From Phycisphaerae bacterium (lineage in GTDB: Bacteria; Planctomycetota; Phycisphaerae; UBA1845), in assembly GCA_013360585.1 (NCBI GenBank), contig JABWBH010000016.1:1-64000 (forward strand): a stretch of DNA of 64,000 nt, given 5' to 3'. Positions 42,895 to 51,843 of this stretch are shown piece after piece. Below the pieces are notes generated by a model that worked only from the letters and a program-made list of their open reading frames with translations, searched no databases and had not been told where the DNA came from. Both the position numbers and the translations under genes were made by a program. The stretch's first letter is position 1, and the number at the start of each line of letters is the position of its first letter.

Positions 42895-44832
42895 TCATTC
42901 CTCCTCCAGCCGCTTACGCAACTGACGTGCAATCTCAAAGCACTCCTGCTGCCGATCCGCCGTCTGCGACAGCGTGCGCTCCAGCGTCACGTCCGCATCA
43001 GGATCCGCCGACCGCGCCTTCTCGATCATCACCGTCCGATCGCGAACCCGCCCCTGCGCCGCCCGCAGCAGCTTCAGCTCCGCCGACGTCGGCAGGAGCG
43101 GCGCGTTCTGATCGGACGGCGCGCCCTGATCCTCCTGCTGCTGGCGCTCCCGCTCCTCCTCCTGCATCTTGCGCACCGCCTCCAGCAGCTGACTGAGCGC
43201 GTCGAGGATCTCCGCCTGCACCGCCTGAGTCACCGCTCCAGTCTGACGCTGGGCGAGTCGGTCCGCCACAAGGCGCATGTCTTCGGACGCCTGCTCAAGG
43301 ATTCGCGGAAAGACGATCGTCGTGCCCTCCTCCTCCAGAATGTGCAGGCACGTGTCGACAATTCCCGCCAGCGATCGTTCTCGCTCCGACAGCCCCGCCA
43401 ACGCCAGTTCGAATGCCCGATCCGCTGCGGACACCCCTGACGCGTCCAAGGTCGCGGTTTCCTCGTTGATCCGTTTCTGCTTGACGTAAAGGTCATGAAA
43501 CCGCGCCTCAAGGTCGCGGAGCATCTCCTCACGCTCCTCACGACGCTTCTGACGCAACGTGTCCTCCAGTTCGCGCTTTGCCTGCTCCAGCGCTTCGACT
43601 GCCTTTTCCTGGTGCTCCAGCGCCCCCTCCTGATCCTCGTGTTCGAGATCCTCGGCCGCATCCTGCATTTCTCGCTCGGCGTCTTCAATGCGAGGTTGAG
43701 CCTCCGATCCGGGGCGCTGGCGGTTCGGTGACGGCATTTGCCGGTCAGACTCGCCCGACGGCCCGCTTTGCGGCGGACGCATATCCTGCGAGAGCTGATC
43801 CGCCTCCTCTGCAAGCCGTCGCTGCTGACGCGCCAGATCCTCCTGCGAGGACGCGGGCGACCGCTCGTCCGCCGCCTCTTTCAACGCATGCACGGCGCGA
43901 CGCAGCGCTTCCTCGGCTTCTTTCTGCTCTGACTTGGCCTGGGGACCGTCCGCCTCCTGCAACGCCTCGGCCGCTTGCGCCATCTCTTCTGCGGCGGACT
44001 TCATCGCTTCAGCGCCTTGATCGAGCAATGATGAAGCGGATTCCTCCTGCGGCGCGGCGTCCGAACGCTCGCCTTCTTCAGATTCGTTCGGGTCAGGAGG
44101 GCCCAACCGCGCCTGCGCCGCAGCCTGCTCGACGGCCTCCGCCAACGCGGCCGCTGCTTCCGCCAGCTTCCCTTGTTGCTGCGCCTGTTGTCGCGCCGTC
44201 TCCGCATTCATCCCGCCAGGCGCCGCCGCCTCTTGCGACGTCTGCGCCGACAAGTCCGCCTGACGGTTCAGAATCTCCTCGGCGCCGCGCAACGCCTCCT
44301 CGACGCGCTGCTGCAATCCCTCCCCCGACGGATCTCGCGTCGCCTCGCGCAGTCCGCGCTGACGGTCCAGAAGTTCCTCGAGCCGCTTCATCTGCGCCTG
44401 AAGGTCGGCGATCTCCCGCTCGCGATCCTCATTCCGGCTGTCCCGCTGGAGCAGCACCGCAAGCACGGTCTCAAGGTCCGCCACCGCCTCGTCCTGAAGC
44501 GCGGTCGTCGAACGCAGATCCTCCCCACGTTGCAGACGGCCCACCAGATCCGCGAGACGCTCCGGAGCGCCCAACTCCCCCAGCCGAGTCAGCGCCCGAG
44601 CGAGCCGCTCCGCGCTCTCCGGCTCTTCGACCGCCAGATCCTGTTGCAGCCTGAACATCCGGTCCCGGAACCGCTCGACCCGGTCGCGGATCATGTCCTG
44701 CTTGACCGCCAGCGGTTGCGAGGGAGGGGTGGTTTGTATTCCGGACGACGCGGCAAACCCCCGGCTCTGGGCGATGCCAACCCAACTCGACACGGCCAGC
44801 ACCGTCCCCACGATCACGCTTTGTCCGCGCAT
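42895..44832 (-). CDS. Large exported coiled-coil protein
   Basis: A 645-residue protein, signal-type N-terminus (SVIVGTVLAVSSWVGIAQS), then almost entirely charged and Ala/Gln/Glu-rich helices with coiled-coil heptads, for example LEELLDRQRGLREATRD, AAALAEAVEQAAAQARLG and ALEQAKRELEDTLRQKRREE. Parts resemble the DUF4175-type coiled coils found with BatA-like proteins in planctomycetes. No catalytic motif. It is probably a periplasmic structural or scaffold protein, first gene of the minus-strand unit that includes the TPR, NPCBM and HtrA genes. Confidence 0.8.
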   Translation of the reverse strand: MRGQSVIVGTVLAVSSWVGIAQSRGFAASSGIQTTPPSQPLAVKQDMIRDRVERFRDRMFRLQQDLAVEEPESAERLARALTRLGELGAPERLADLVGRLQRGEDLRSTTALQDEAVADLETVLAVLLQRDSRNEDREREIADLQAQMKRLEELLDRQRGLREATRDPSGEGLQQRVEEALRGAEEILNRQADLSAQTSQEAAAPGGMNAETARQQAQQQGKLAEAAAALAEAVEQAAAQARLGPPDPNESEEGERSDAAPQEESASSLLDQGAEAMKSAAEEMAQAAEALQEADGPQAKSEQKEAEEALRRAVHALKEAADERSPASSQEDLARQQRRLAEEADQLSQDMRPPQSGPSGESDRQMPSPNRQRPGSEAQPRIEDAEREMQDAAEDLEHEDQEGALEHQEKAVEALEQAKRELEDTLRQKRREEREEMLRDLEARFHDLYVKQKRINEETATLDASGVSAADRAFELALAGLSERERSLAGIVDTCLHILEEEGTTIVFPRILEQASEDMRLVADRLAQRQTGAVTQAVQAEILDALSQLLEAVRKMQEEERERQQQEDQGAPSDQNAPLLPTSAELKLLRAAQGRVRDRTVMIEKARSADPDADVTLERTLSQTADRQQECFEIARQLRKRLEEE

Positions 44833-45016
44833 AACACCTCCGCAGACTCATTCAACCGCCTTCGACAGCCGCCGCCGCCTCATACAAGGATATCGGCCGC
44901 GACACCCTCATTATACGGTTCAGACAATCTTTCATTCCAGAAAGATCGCCCGCTCCGCGCCGTGGCGCCTTCCTTCTTCGCAACCCCCAACGCCCCGGAC
45001 CGTTCCCGACGCGATT

Positions 45017-46396
45017 TTACACCCCTGGTCTCCCTGCGGATTCTCCCTGCACCGTTCTGGAGCCCTCCTCATCGGCAAGCCGCTTGAACATCCGGTGCGC
45101 GATCATCATGAACACCAGCGCGACGATCCAGATCCCCCACCCGATCCACTGCCAGAGGTACACGCCGAGCAACGTCGCCACCGTCCCGCGCACCCCCGTC
45201 AACGTGACGTGGATGCCCATGTAAAGGTCTCCGCGGGCGCCGCTGGCGAAATGCAGGTGCCCGAGGCTCCACGCCACTTTGCCGCCGCCCATCCCGAATC
45301 CGTAAGCCACCGCCTGAAGCGCAAAACACGACATCATCATCACCGGTGAGATCGGACCCACCGCATCCCGGTAAGTCATCGCCAGCTCCCCGGCGAGTCC
45401 CAGCACCGCCGCCACCCCCCAGAACCAGCAGTTGATCACCCGGAAGCGAAGCACGCCGACGCGATCAAACAAGCCCCCCCACTGCCGCAGGCTTCCGAAC
45501 GTCAGCAGGCGCGGCATCGCCGTGAAAAGCACCGTCCCGACCCAGTACACGTCTCCGCCCCAGCCGTCGATCTCCCGCGTCACCAGAACCGTCAGCACCG
45601 CCATCACCAGCAAATTTGAAAGCCCGAGAAACGTCTGCGCGCTGAGATAACGCGCGTACGCAGGATCCGCCGCGATCGCCTCGTGCATCCGACGCCAGAC
45701 CCGCCCCGGCGACCACTCGGACAGCTTCTCCCGGGTCGTTAGCCGCTTGTCCCCTGAACGCAGCGCTTGTTCTCGCTGTCGGCGCCTTCTTCCCTCCCCC
45801 CGCACACGCATCCGAAGCAGAAACACCAGCGACAGCAACCCCGCCGCCGCACAGACCTGAAGGACAATGCCGAAGGCCCGGGGATCTCGGTCGCAGATCG
45901 GCGCCACGATCAGCGCCGCAGACGTCGACACAAAAAGGTTGGCTGCGTGCAGCCGCGCCGTGATCCGGCCACGAGAGGTCGCGGGATAATTCACCTGCCA
46001 GATCGCCGGCCGTAACGTCAGAACGCCGGCCAAAAAAACCTGAGACAAGCCCAGACAGAAGATGAACGCTCCCGCCCCGCCGCGGGTCGGCGACGCCAGC
46101 GACGCGGCAGCCGCAAACAGCGCCGTTCCGGCGACGAACAACGCCTGCACCGCAAGTTTCGGCGCCCGCGCCAGGAGCATCCCCCAGTACACGCTGAAAA
46201 GATAGGACGCCGTCGGAGTCGCCGTCGCGATCGCCACCATCGCCGCGCTCCCCGAGAAGCTCTTTGACACAACGAGGCTGCCGAACCGCCCCTCGACCAG
46301 TCCGGCCAGCATCGTCCAGAGGATCGTATGCTGATACTCGTGAAGAAAATTCAGACGCGCCGACAAAGGAAGTGATCGAAGTCGAAGCAGGTCCAC
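45017..46396 (-). CDS. Major facilitator superfamily transporter
   Basis: A 459-residue polytopic membrane protein with about twelve hydrophobic helices. The first half has SYLFSVYWGMLLARAPKLAV and GAGAFIFCLGLSQVFLAGVL; a basic loop (RMRVRGEGRRRRQREQ) separates the halves. The second half holds LLVMAVLTVLVTREI, CFALQAVAYGFGMGGGKVAW and GWGIWIVALVFMMIAHRMF. Start is GTG at 46396. The substrate cannot be told. It stands 184 bases upstream of the coiled-coil gene and may or may not share its transcript. Confidence 0.85.
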   Translation of the reverse strand: MDLLRLRSLPLSARLNFLHEYQHTILWTMLAGLVEGRFGSLVVSKSFSGSAAMVAIATATPTASYLFSVYWGMLLARAPKLAVQALFVAGTALFAAAASLASPTRGGAGAFIFCLGLSQVFLAGVLTLRPAIWQVNYPATSRGRITARLHAANLFVSTSAALIVAPICDRDPRAFGIVLQVCAAAGLLSLVFLLRMRVRGEGRRRRQREQALRSGDKRLTTREKLSEWSPGRVWRRMHEAIAADPAYARYLSAQTFLGLSNLLVMAVLTVLVTREIDGWGGDVYWVGTVLFTAMPRLLTFGSLRQWGGLFDRVGVLRFRVINCWFWGVAAVLGLAGELAMTYRDAVGPISPVMMMSCFALQAVAYGFGMGGGKVAWSLGHLHFASGARGDLYMGIHVTLTGVRGTVATLLGVYLWQWIGWGIWIVALVFMMIAHRMFKRLADEEGSRTVQGESAGRPGV

Positions 46397-46559
46397 GGAT
46401 GCCGTCTCGCTTGCCGCACGGCGCCAACTCCGCCGCTCCCCCCACGTTTATCCCTGCGGCGACGGCGTCGCAAGCGCGGTCATTGCCCGGCGGCCTGACC
46501 TGCCGTATCCTCCCCTTGCGTCACCGACCCCCGGCGACGGTCAGCGAACGAGGCTTTCC

Positions 46560-47513
46560 TTGCGAAAGATAGACGGACTTGAACACGCAGCGCCGCTTCC
46601 CGGCGGTTGCGTCCTGACGGTCGGCAACTTCGACGGTGTTCATCGCGCGCACCAGCATCTGCTCAAACAGGCAAAGACCCTCGCCCGAGCCTCTCTGCCG
46701 CTGGTGGTCATGACGTTTGAACCGCACCCCCTAGCGATCATCGCGCCGCACCGCGCGCCGCAACGCCTGACCCCGCCGGACGAACGACTTCGATGGTTCG
46801 AGGCCTGCGGCGCCGACGTCGTCGTCGTCGCTCGCAGCGAACCCACCCTGCTGGCGATGACGGCGGCGGATTTTGTCGAGCATGTCCTCGTCTCGCGCTT
46901 TCACCCGAGGCACGTGATCGAGGGGCCGACCTTCGGGTTCGGACGCGATCGGACCGGGACGAACGAACTTCTTGCAACCCTCGGCGTCCGCTTCGGGTTC
47001 ACCGCGCATGTCATCCCTCCTCTTTACCTCCCCGTCGATGGTGCGGAGCGCGCGATCTCAAGCTCCCTCGTCCGGGAGTGTCTTGTCGCCGGGCGCCTCG
47101 ACGTCGCCAACGCCGCCCTCGGACGTCCTTATGCGCTGATCGGTCGCGTCATACCGGGAGACGCCCGCGGGCGCACCCTCGGTTTTCCCACCGCGAACCT
47201 CGACTGCGGCGACCAGCTTGTTCCCGCCGACGGGGTCTACGCCGCTTGCGCTCACGCGCCTTCGGGTCGCTTCTCCGCCGCCGTCAACATCGGCGCAGCC
47301 AGGACTTTCGGCGGCATCGACCGGCGCATCGAGGCCCACCTTCTGGATTTCAACGGCGACCTGTATGATGCCTCCCTGCGGCTGGAACTCCTGAAGTTCC
47401 TGCGAAATCAGCGAACGTTCGCCTCAGCGGACGCCCTGAAGACGCAGGTGATGCGCGACCTTGACGACGTCCGAGCGTGCATCAAACCGGATGCGGAGAC
47501 CGTTCGGGGATGA
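46560..47513 (+). CDS. ribF: Bifunctional riboflavin kinase/FMN adenylyltransferase
   Basis: A 317-residue cytoplasmic enzyme making FMN and FAD. The N-terminal adenylyltransferase has VGNFDGVHRAHQHLLKQA (an HxxH nucleotidyl-transfer site), FEPHPLAII, FVEHVL and SSSLVRECL. The C-terminal kinase has RTLGFPTANLD and ADGVYAACA, AAVNIGAARTFGG and EAHLLDFNGDLY. Motifs are intact. The start is TTG at 46560. Its TGA overlaps the ATG of the propeller gene (ATGA), the head of a three-gene coupled run ending in nrnA. Confidence 0.95.
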   Translation: MRKIDGLEHAAPLPGGCVLTVGNFDGVHRAHQHLLKQAKTLARASLPLVVMTFEPHPLAIIAPHRAPQRLTPPDERLRWFEACGADVVVVARSEPTLLAMTAADFVEHVLVSRFHPRHVIEGPTFGFGRDRTGTNELLATLGVRFGFTAHVIPPLYLPVDGAERAISSSLVRECLVAGRLDVANAALGRPYALIGRVIPGDARGRTLGFPTANLDCGDQLVPADGVYAACAHAPSGRFSAAVNIGAARTFGGIDRRIEAHLLDFNGDLYDASLRLELLKFLRNQRTFASADALKTQVMRDLDDVRACIKPDAETVRG

Positions 47514-48895
47514 TCATGACCTTGTGGGTCACCTTGTTGTTGATCGAGGCTCCGCCAGACCGGCGCCCGACGGATCCGGGCGGCGTCACCGAGCGCGTAA
47601 GCGTCTCTACATCCGGCGACGAGGCGGACGGCATGAGCATGATGCCCGACATTTCCGCCGACGGACGCTTCGTCGCCTTCGAGTCTGGCGCCGGCAACCT
47701 CGTGCCCGATGACAACAACTGTGCATCCGATGTCTTCGTCTTTGACCGGCTGACGCACACCACCGAGCGCGTCAGCGTCTCTTCGGCTGGCCTTGAGGGC
47801 AATGCCGGAAGCCAGCGCCCTCGCATCAGCGGTGACGGGCGTTTCATCGCGTTCCAAAGCAACGCCTCGAATCTCGTCTCTCATGATCTCAACGGCTGCA
47901 CGGACATCTTCGTCCACGACCGCCTGACCGGAAGCACGACGCGCGCAAGCGAAGACGTTCTCGGGACAGAGGGGGACAACGCCAGCATTCACCCCCGTCT
48001 CAGCTCCTGCGGGCGCTACGTCGCGTTTCACGCCGCCGCCAGTTGGGATGAACGCGACGTCAACGGACAGTGGGACGTGTATCTCAAAGATATCCTCACC
48101 GGCGACCTCGAGCTCATCAGCCTCAACAACGACGGCGCGGTCGGAAATGACTGGAGCGAACACTGCTACGTGTCCAGCGGCGGACGCTGGGTCGTCTATC
48201 ACAGCAAGGCCACGAACCTGGTTCCTGACGACTACAACGGCAAGGATGACATCTTCATCTTCGATCGCGCCGAGAGGCGCACCCGCCGCCTTTCCGTCAA
48301 CGCCGCCGGCGGGGAGTCCGACGGCAACAGCGCGTTTCCCGCGATCTGCGGCGACGGACGCTGGGTCGTCTTCGAAAGCGACGGGACCAACCTCGTCCCG
48401 GACGACACGAACCGCCAGCGCGATGTCTTTCTCTGCGACACCCTCGCGGGCACATTGAGGCTGATTTCCCGCGCCGACCAGCGCCCCTCGGATGGCGCGA
48501 GCATGAGGGCGCATATCAGCGATGACGGCAGGTTCGTGGTCTACGTAAGCCAGGCGACGAATCTGGACCCGCGCTTTGCTCCGTCGGCCGGCGCAAAAAT
48601 CTACATTTACGACGTCGCCGCGAAAACGACTGCGCTCGCAGGGCTCACCGCCGTCGGCATGCCGGCGGAAGGCGGCTGCGCTTTCCCGATGATATCAGGC
48701 AACGGCGCCGCGATCGCCTTCGTCGGGTTCGCTTCCGACCTGGTTCCCGGCGATCGAAACAATCTCGCCGACGTCTTCGTGCGCGCCGCAGCGCCTTATG
48801 ACGGAGAATCCGCCGCCGCGATCCTCCCGGTTTCAGCGCCGCCGAAGAACGCGCTGCCTGATCCTCCTGCCGTCGGAAGGACGCCCGATCCCTGA
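47510..48895 (+). CDS. PD40-type seven-repeat beta-propeller protein
   Basis: A 461-residue protein beginning MIMTLWVTLLLIEAP, a weak export signal. Seven repeats of about 55 residues are built on DGRFVAFES / NLVPDDNN / DVFVFDR / RVSV, for example SADGRFVAFESGAGNLVPDD and CGDGRWVVFESDGTNLVPDD, so a seven-bladed TolB/PD40-like propeller is expected. Asp/Asn-rich loops might bind calcium. ATG at 47510 overlaps the ribF stop; its own stop overlaps the nrnA start (TGATG). Function unknown; an exported propeller between two cytoplasmic enzymes is unexpected. Confidence 0.85.
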   Translation: MIMTLWVTLLLIEAPPDRRPTDPGGVTERVSVSTSGDEADGMSMMPDISADGRFVAFESGAGNLVPDDNNCASDVFVFDRLTHTTERVSVSSAGLEGNAGSQRPRISGDGRFIAFQSNASNLVSHDLNGCTDIFVHDRLTGSTTRASEDVLGTEGDNASIHPRLSSCGRYVAFHAAASWDERDVNGQWDVYLKDILTGDLELISLNNDGAVGNDWSEHCYVSSGGRWVVYHSKATNLVPDDYNGKDDIFIFDRAERRTRRLSVNAAGGESDGNSAFPAICGDGRWVVFESDGTNLVPDDTNRQRDVFLCDTLAGTLRLISRADQRPSDGASMRAHISDDGRFVVYVSQATNLDPRFAPSAGAKIYIYDVAAKTTALAGLTAVGMPAEGGCAFPMISGNGAAIAFVGFASDLVPGDRNNLADVFVRAAAPYDGESAAAILPVSAPPKNALPDPPAVGRTPDP

Positions 48896-49935
48896 TGAAT
48901 CCGCTCTTGCAAGCCTACGACGACGCCGCGAACCGTGCCGCCACGCTGCGCAGACCGCTCCTTTTGTCGCATACGAAACCGGACGGCGACGCCTTCGGCT
49001 CACTTGTCGCCGCGCGCGAACTCCTTCGCACCCGCGGTGCCGACCCGCTCGCCGTGTCGTTCGATCCGCTCCCGAGAACGTACTCCGTGTTTGCCCGCTT
49101 CGAGCCTGTCCACGTCCTCGGGCGCGATGTCCCCCTTGCGGACCTCGACCGCTGCGACGGCGTGATCCTTCTCGACACAGGAGCCTGGAACCAGCTTCTT
49201 CCTCTCGAAGCCTGGCTCCGCGCCTCCTCCCTTCCGAGGATCATCGTCGATCATCACGTCACGCGCGACATCCCCGCGGACGCGATCATCCTCGACGAGT
49301 CCGCCGCCGCCACCTGCCTCATTCTTTATCACTGGGCGGATCACCAGGGGTGGACGCTGTCGCCCGACGCCGCAGCCGCGATCTTCATCGGCATCGCCAC
49401 CGACACCGGCTGGTTCACACATTCGAACACGACGCCGGACGCCCTCGCCGCCGCCGCCAGGATCGCCGCTCTCGGCGTCGCCCCCAACGAAATGTACCAA
49501 CGCCTGTATCAGACGGACGACGCGGCGCGGCTGCGGTTGCGCGCTGCGGCGCTTTCGACAATCGAGTTTGCCGCCCAGGACCGGCTCGCCATCCTCTCCG
49601 TCGATCAGGCGACCCTCGCCCGCGTCGGCGCCACCCTCGCGGATACCGAGAACCTCATCAACGATCCCCTCAGCGTCCGGTCCGTCGTCGTCAGCGTGCT
49701 GCTGGCGGAGCAGAAAAGCGGACCCGTCCGAGTCAGTTTTCGCAGCAAGGCCCCCCTGTCCGGACTCTGCGATCTGGACATGGATGTCGCCGCGGCCGCC
49801 GCCGGCTTCGGCGGAGGGGGACATCGCCGCGCGGCTGGAGCAAGAGTCGAAGGCCCCCTCCCGGAAGTAAAACGCCTCGTCGTCTCGCGTCTCACCCGTC
49901 TGATCGAAGACGCCGACGCCGCCCGGAGAACCTGA
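48895..49935 (+). CDS. nrnA: DHH-family oligoribonuclease/pAp phosphatase (NrnA-like)
   Basis: A 346-residue DHH/DHHA1 phosphoesterase that degrades short RNA oligomers and 3'-phosphoadenosine 5'-phosphate. Metal motifs are LLLSHTKPDGDAFGSL, the second Asp in VILLDTG, IIVDHHVTRD and GIATDTGWFTHSNT; the DHHA1 end has GGGGHRRAAGARVEG. All are intact. The ATG lies in the stop of the propeller gene. It is convergent with aroB (14 bases apart). Confidence 0.93.
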   Translation: MNPLLQAYDDAANRAATLRRPLLLSHTKPDGDAFGSLVAARELLRTRGADPLAVSFDPLPRTYSVFARFEPVHVLGRDVPLADLDRCDGVILLDTGAWNQLLPLEAWLRASSLPRIIVDHHVTRDIPADAIILDESAAATCLILYHWADHQGWTLSPDAAAAIFIGIATDTGWFTHSNTTPDALAAAARIAALGVAPNEMYQRLYQTDDAARLRLRAAALSTIEFAAQDRLAILSVDQATLARVGATLADTENLINDPLSVRSVVVSVLLAEQKSGPVRVSFRSKAPLSGLCDLDMDVAAAAAGFGGGGHRRAAGARVEGPLPEVKRLVVSRLTRLIEDADAARRT

Positions 49936-49949
49936 AACGCCGGCGCCGT

Positions 49950-51065
49950 TCAGACGCCCAGCACACCCTCGACCGCCTCGCGGACATCCGATGCGGAAAC
50001 GTCCTCCGCCAGGCATGCCTTGCCGATCTGCTCCAGCAGCACGAAGCGCGCTCGGCCCTGAACCGCCTTCTTGTCCGACGCTAGCCGCGCCATCACGACG
50101 TCCACGTCCACGCCACCCACCTTCGCTCCGGCCTCCCCCAGCGTGGACGGCAGCTCAAGCGACCGGATCAGACGCACGACCCGCCCCCCTTCCGCCGGCG
50201 ACAGTCCGGACCGCCGCTGCGAAATTCGGCATGCCGCCGCCATCCCCAGCGCCACGCATTCCCCGTGCCGCAAACCGTATCCGCTTGCGCTCTCGATCGC
50301 ATGACCGATCGTGTGCCCGAAGTTCAGCAGCGCCCGCTCGCCGGTCTCCTCATAAGGGTCCGCCGAAACTACGCCGCTTTTGATCTCGGCGTTCCGCCGC
50401 AGAAGCACTTCCGTCGCCGGCGGATCCAGCTCCAATATTTTTCCGGCGTTCTCCTCATGCCACGTCACGAACGCCTCGTCGAACACCACCGCATGTTTCA
50501 CGGACTCCGCCAGTCCCGCACGAAAATCGCGCGGCGGAAGCGACCCGAGGCATTGCGGATCCATCACCACCAGGACCGGGTGATGAAATGCCCCGACAAG
50601 GTTCTTTCCCGCGGGCAGATTGATCCCCGTCTTTCCGCCGATCGACGCGTCGATCATTCCCTCCAGCGTCGTCGGGACATTGACGTGCCGGACGCCGCGC
50701 ATCCACGTCGCCGCAGCGAACCCCGCCACGTCGCTGACGACGCCGCCGCCGAAGGCGATCACCACGCCTCGCCGATCCAGCCCGACGCGCGAAAAAAACT
50801 CGTGCAGCGCCGCAACCGTCGCCCCTGACTTCGATGCCTCACCTTCCGCAAACGTGAACGTCTCGCACGGCAAATCCGCGCTGCGCAGCGATCGCGCCAC
50901 CCGGTCGCCGAGGATCGCAAGCACGTTCTGCTCACTGACCACAACACAGGCGGAGGGTGAAAGCGACGTCACCCACGTCCCCGCGCGATCCACCTCTCCG
51001 CAACCCACCACAATGCGAGTCGCTACGGACCGCCCGGACATTCGAATCTCCAGGTCACGGGTCAT
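49950..51065 (-). CDS. aroB: 3-dehydroquinate synthase
   Basis: A 371-residue NAD- and metal-dependent enzyme, second step of the shikimate pathway. ATG at 51065 fits the family start better than one at 51107. It shows EGEASKSGATVAAL, AFGGGVVSDVAGFAAATWMR, VPTTLEGMIDASIGGKTGIN, KNLVGAFHHP, the metal-binding LAESVKHAV, and NFGHTIGHAIESASGYGLRH. The region EGMIDASIGGK has Glu-Gly-Met where many enzymes have Leu-Leu-Ala-Gln-Val; other active-site residues are standard. Confidence 0.95.
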   Translation of the reverse strand: MTRDLEIRMSGRSVATRIVVGCGEVDRAGTWVTSLSPSACVVVSEQNVLAILGDRVARSLRSADLPCETFTFAEGEASKSGATVAALHEFFSRVGLDRRGVVIAFGGGVVSDVAGFAAATWMRGVRHVNVPTTLEGMIDASIGGKTGINLPAGKNLVGAFHHPVLVVMDPQCLGSLPPRDFRAGLAESVKHAVVFDEAFVTWHEENAGKILELDPPATEVLLRRNAEIKSGVVSADPYEETGERALLNFGHTIGHAIESASGYGLRHGECVALGMAAACRISQRRSGLSPAEGGRVVRLIRSLELPSTLGEAGAKVGGVDVDVVMARLASDKKAVQGRARFVLLEQIGKACLAEDVSASDVREAVEGVLGV

Positions 51066-51108
51066 CTTCAGATTCCGTGAGGCGCGATGAGCAAAACCCC
51101 CGCGCATG

Positions 51109-51144
51109 AAAATCCCGGCGGATCGACCGTGTCAACCCGCCGGG
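51109..51144 (-). terminator. Rho-independent terminator of the RRM gene
   Basis: On the minus strand CCCGGCGG (51144-51137) and CCGCCGGG (51121-51114) form a perfect 8-bp stem with a 15-base loop, followed by ATTTTC. It lies 22 bases after the RRM gene stop and 44 bases before the aroB start, so it should separate the two transcripts. Confidence 0.75.
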
Positions 51145-51165
51145 CGCTTGACTGTGTCCTGTCTT

Positions 51166-51522
51166 CTAGTAGCGGCGCGATCCGCCGCCGCCACCGCCGC
51201 CGCCGTAACCGCCACGACCGCCACGACCCCCGCCGCCGCCGCCTCCGCCGTAACCGCCGCCGGAGCTGCGGTTCTCCTTCGGCTTCGCCTCATTGACGGT
51301 CAGCGCACGACCTTCGTGCTGCTTGCCGTTCAGCGCCTCGATCGCCGCCTGCGCCTCGCTTGCCGAACTCATCTCGACGAATCCGAAGCCCTTGCTGCGA
51401 CCGGTGTCGCGGTCATTGATCACCTGCGCCGACTCCACCGTCCCGTGCGCCGAAAACAACGACATCAGATCGGCGTCCGTGACCGAATACCCCAGATTCC
51501 CAACATACAATTTCTTGCCCAC
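51166..51522 (-). CDS. Single-RRM RNA-binding protein with glycine-rich tail
   Basis: A 118-residue protein. GTG at 51522 is chosen over the GTG at 51531 because AGGAG then sits eight bases upstream instead of touching the start, and the protein then begins MGKKLYVGNL as its homologues do. RNP2 is LYVGNL and RNP1 is KGFGFVEM, both intact. The last about 35 residues are Gly/Arg/Tyr repeats (GGGYGGGGGGGGRGGRGGYG). Such proteins bind single-stranded RNA and are often cold-induced in cyanobacteria and planctomycetes. Own transcript, ending at the hairpin at 51109. Confidence 0.93.
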   Translation of the reverse strand: MGKKLYVGNLGYSVTDADLMSLFSAHGTVESAQVINDRDTGRSKGFGFVEMSSASEAQAAIEALNGKQHEGRALTVNEAKPKENRSSGGGYGGGGGGGGRGGRGGYGGGGGGGGSRRY

Positions 51523-51620
51523 GCAGTTCACTCCTGTCTTAAGGGCTTATGACCCAACGTTTACTTTCAGGATCACGTTGAAAGAGGCCGACCGCTCGGC
51601 CTGGAGGAAGGAGAGTACAG

Positions 51621-51662
51621 ATGAGCAAAAACGTGCGCCGCCTGAAGGAGTTCGCAGCTTAA
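51621..51662 (+). other. Thirteen-codon open frame with a very strong ribosome binding site
   Basis: GGAGGAAGGAGAG (51603-51615) lies a few bases before ATG 51621, followed by SKNVRRLKEFAA and TAA. Such a small peptide could be a leader, a microprotein, or the head of a truncated gene. The TTAA at its end also contains the stop of an opposite-strand frame. No homologue can be suggested. Confidence 0.35.
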
Positions 51663-51829
51663 GACCCGATCGTCTGATCCAACCAGTCTACGATCTTATG
51701 CTCGTAATCGGACCTTAGCAAGCCCCCCTCAAAAATATATATGAACACCCTCTGACGCTGCGGAGAGTGATACAACACCCCTTGCAGGGCTGAAAGGTAC
51801 CTCTCTTCCTGCGGACTGGGTAAGTCCCC
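51659..51829 (-). pseudogene. Possible 3' remnant of an unknown gene
   Basis: A 56-codon minus-strand frame bounded by TAG at 51830-51832 and TAA at 51659-51661. It reads EERYLSALQGVLYHSPQRQ, RVFIYIFEGGLLRSD and YEHKIVDWLDQTIGS, which looks like the end of a globular protein and has lower GC than its neighbours. No ATG or ribosome binding site is seen. It sits between the stop of the radical SAM gene and the RRM promoter region. Confidence 0.3.
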
Positions 51830-51843
51830 CTAAGAAACGCCTG

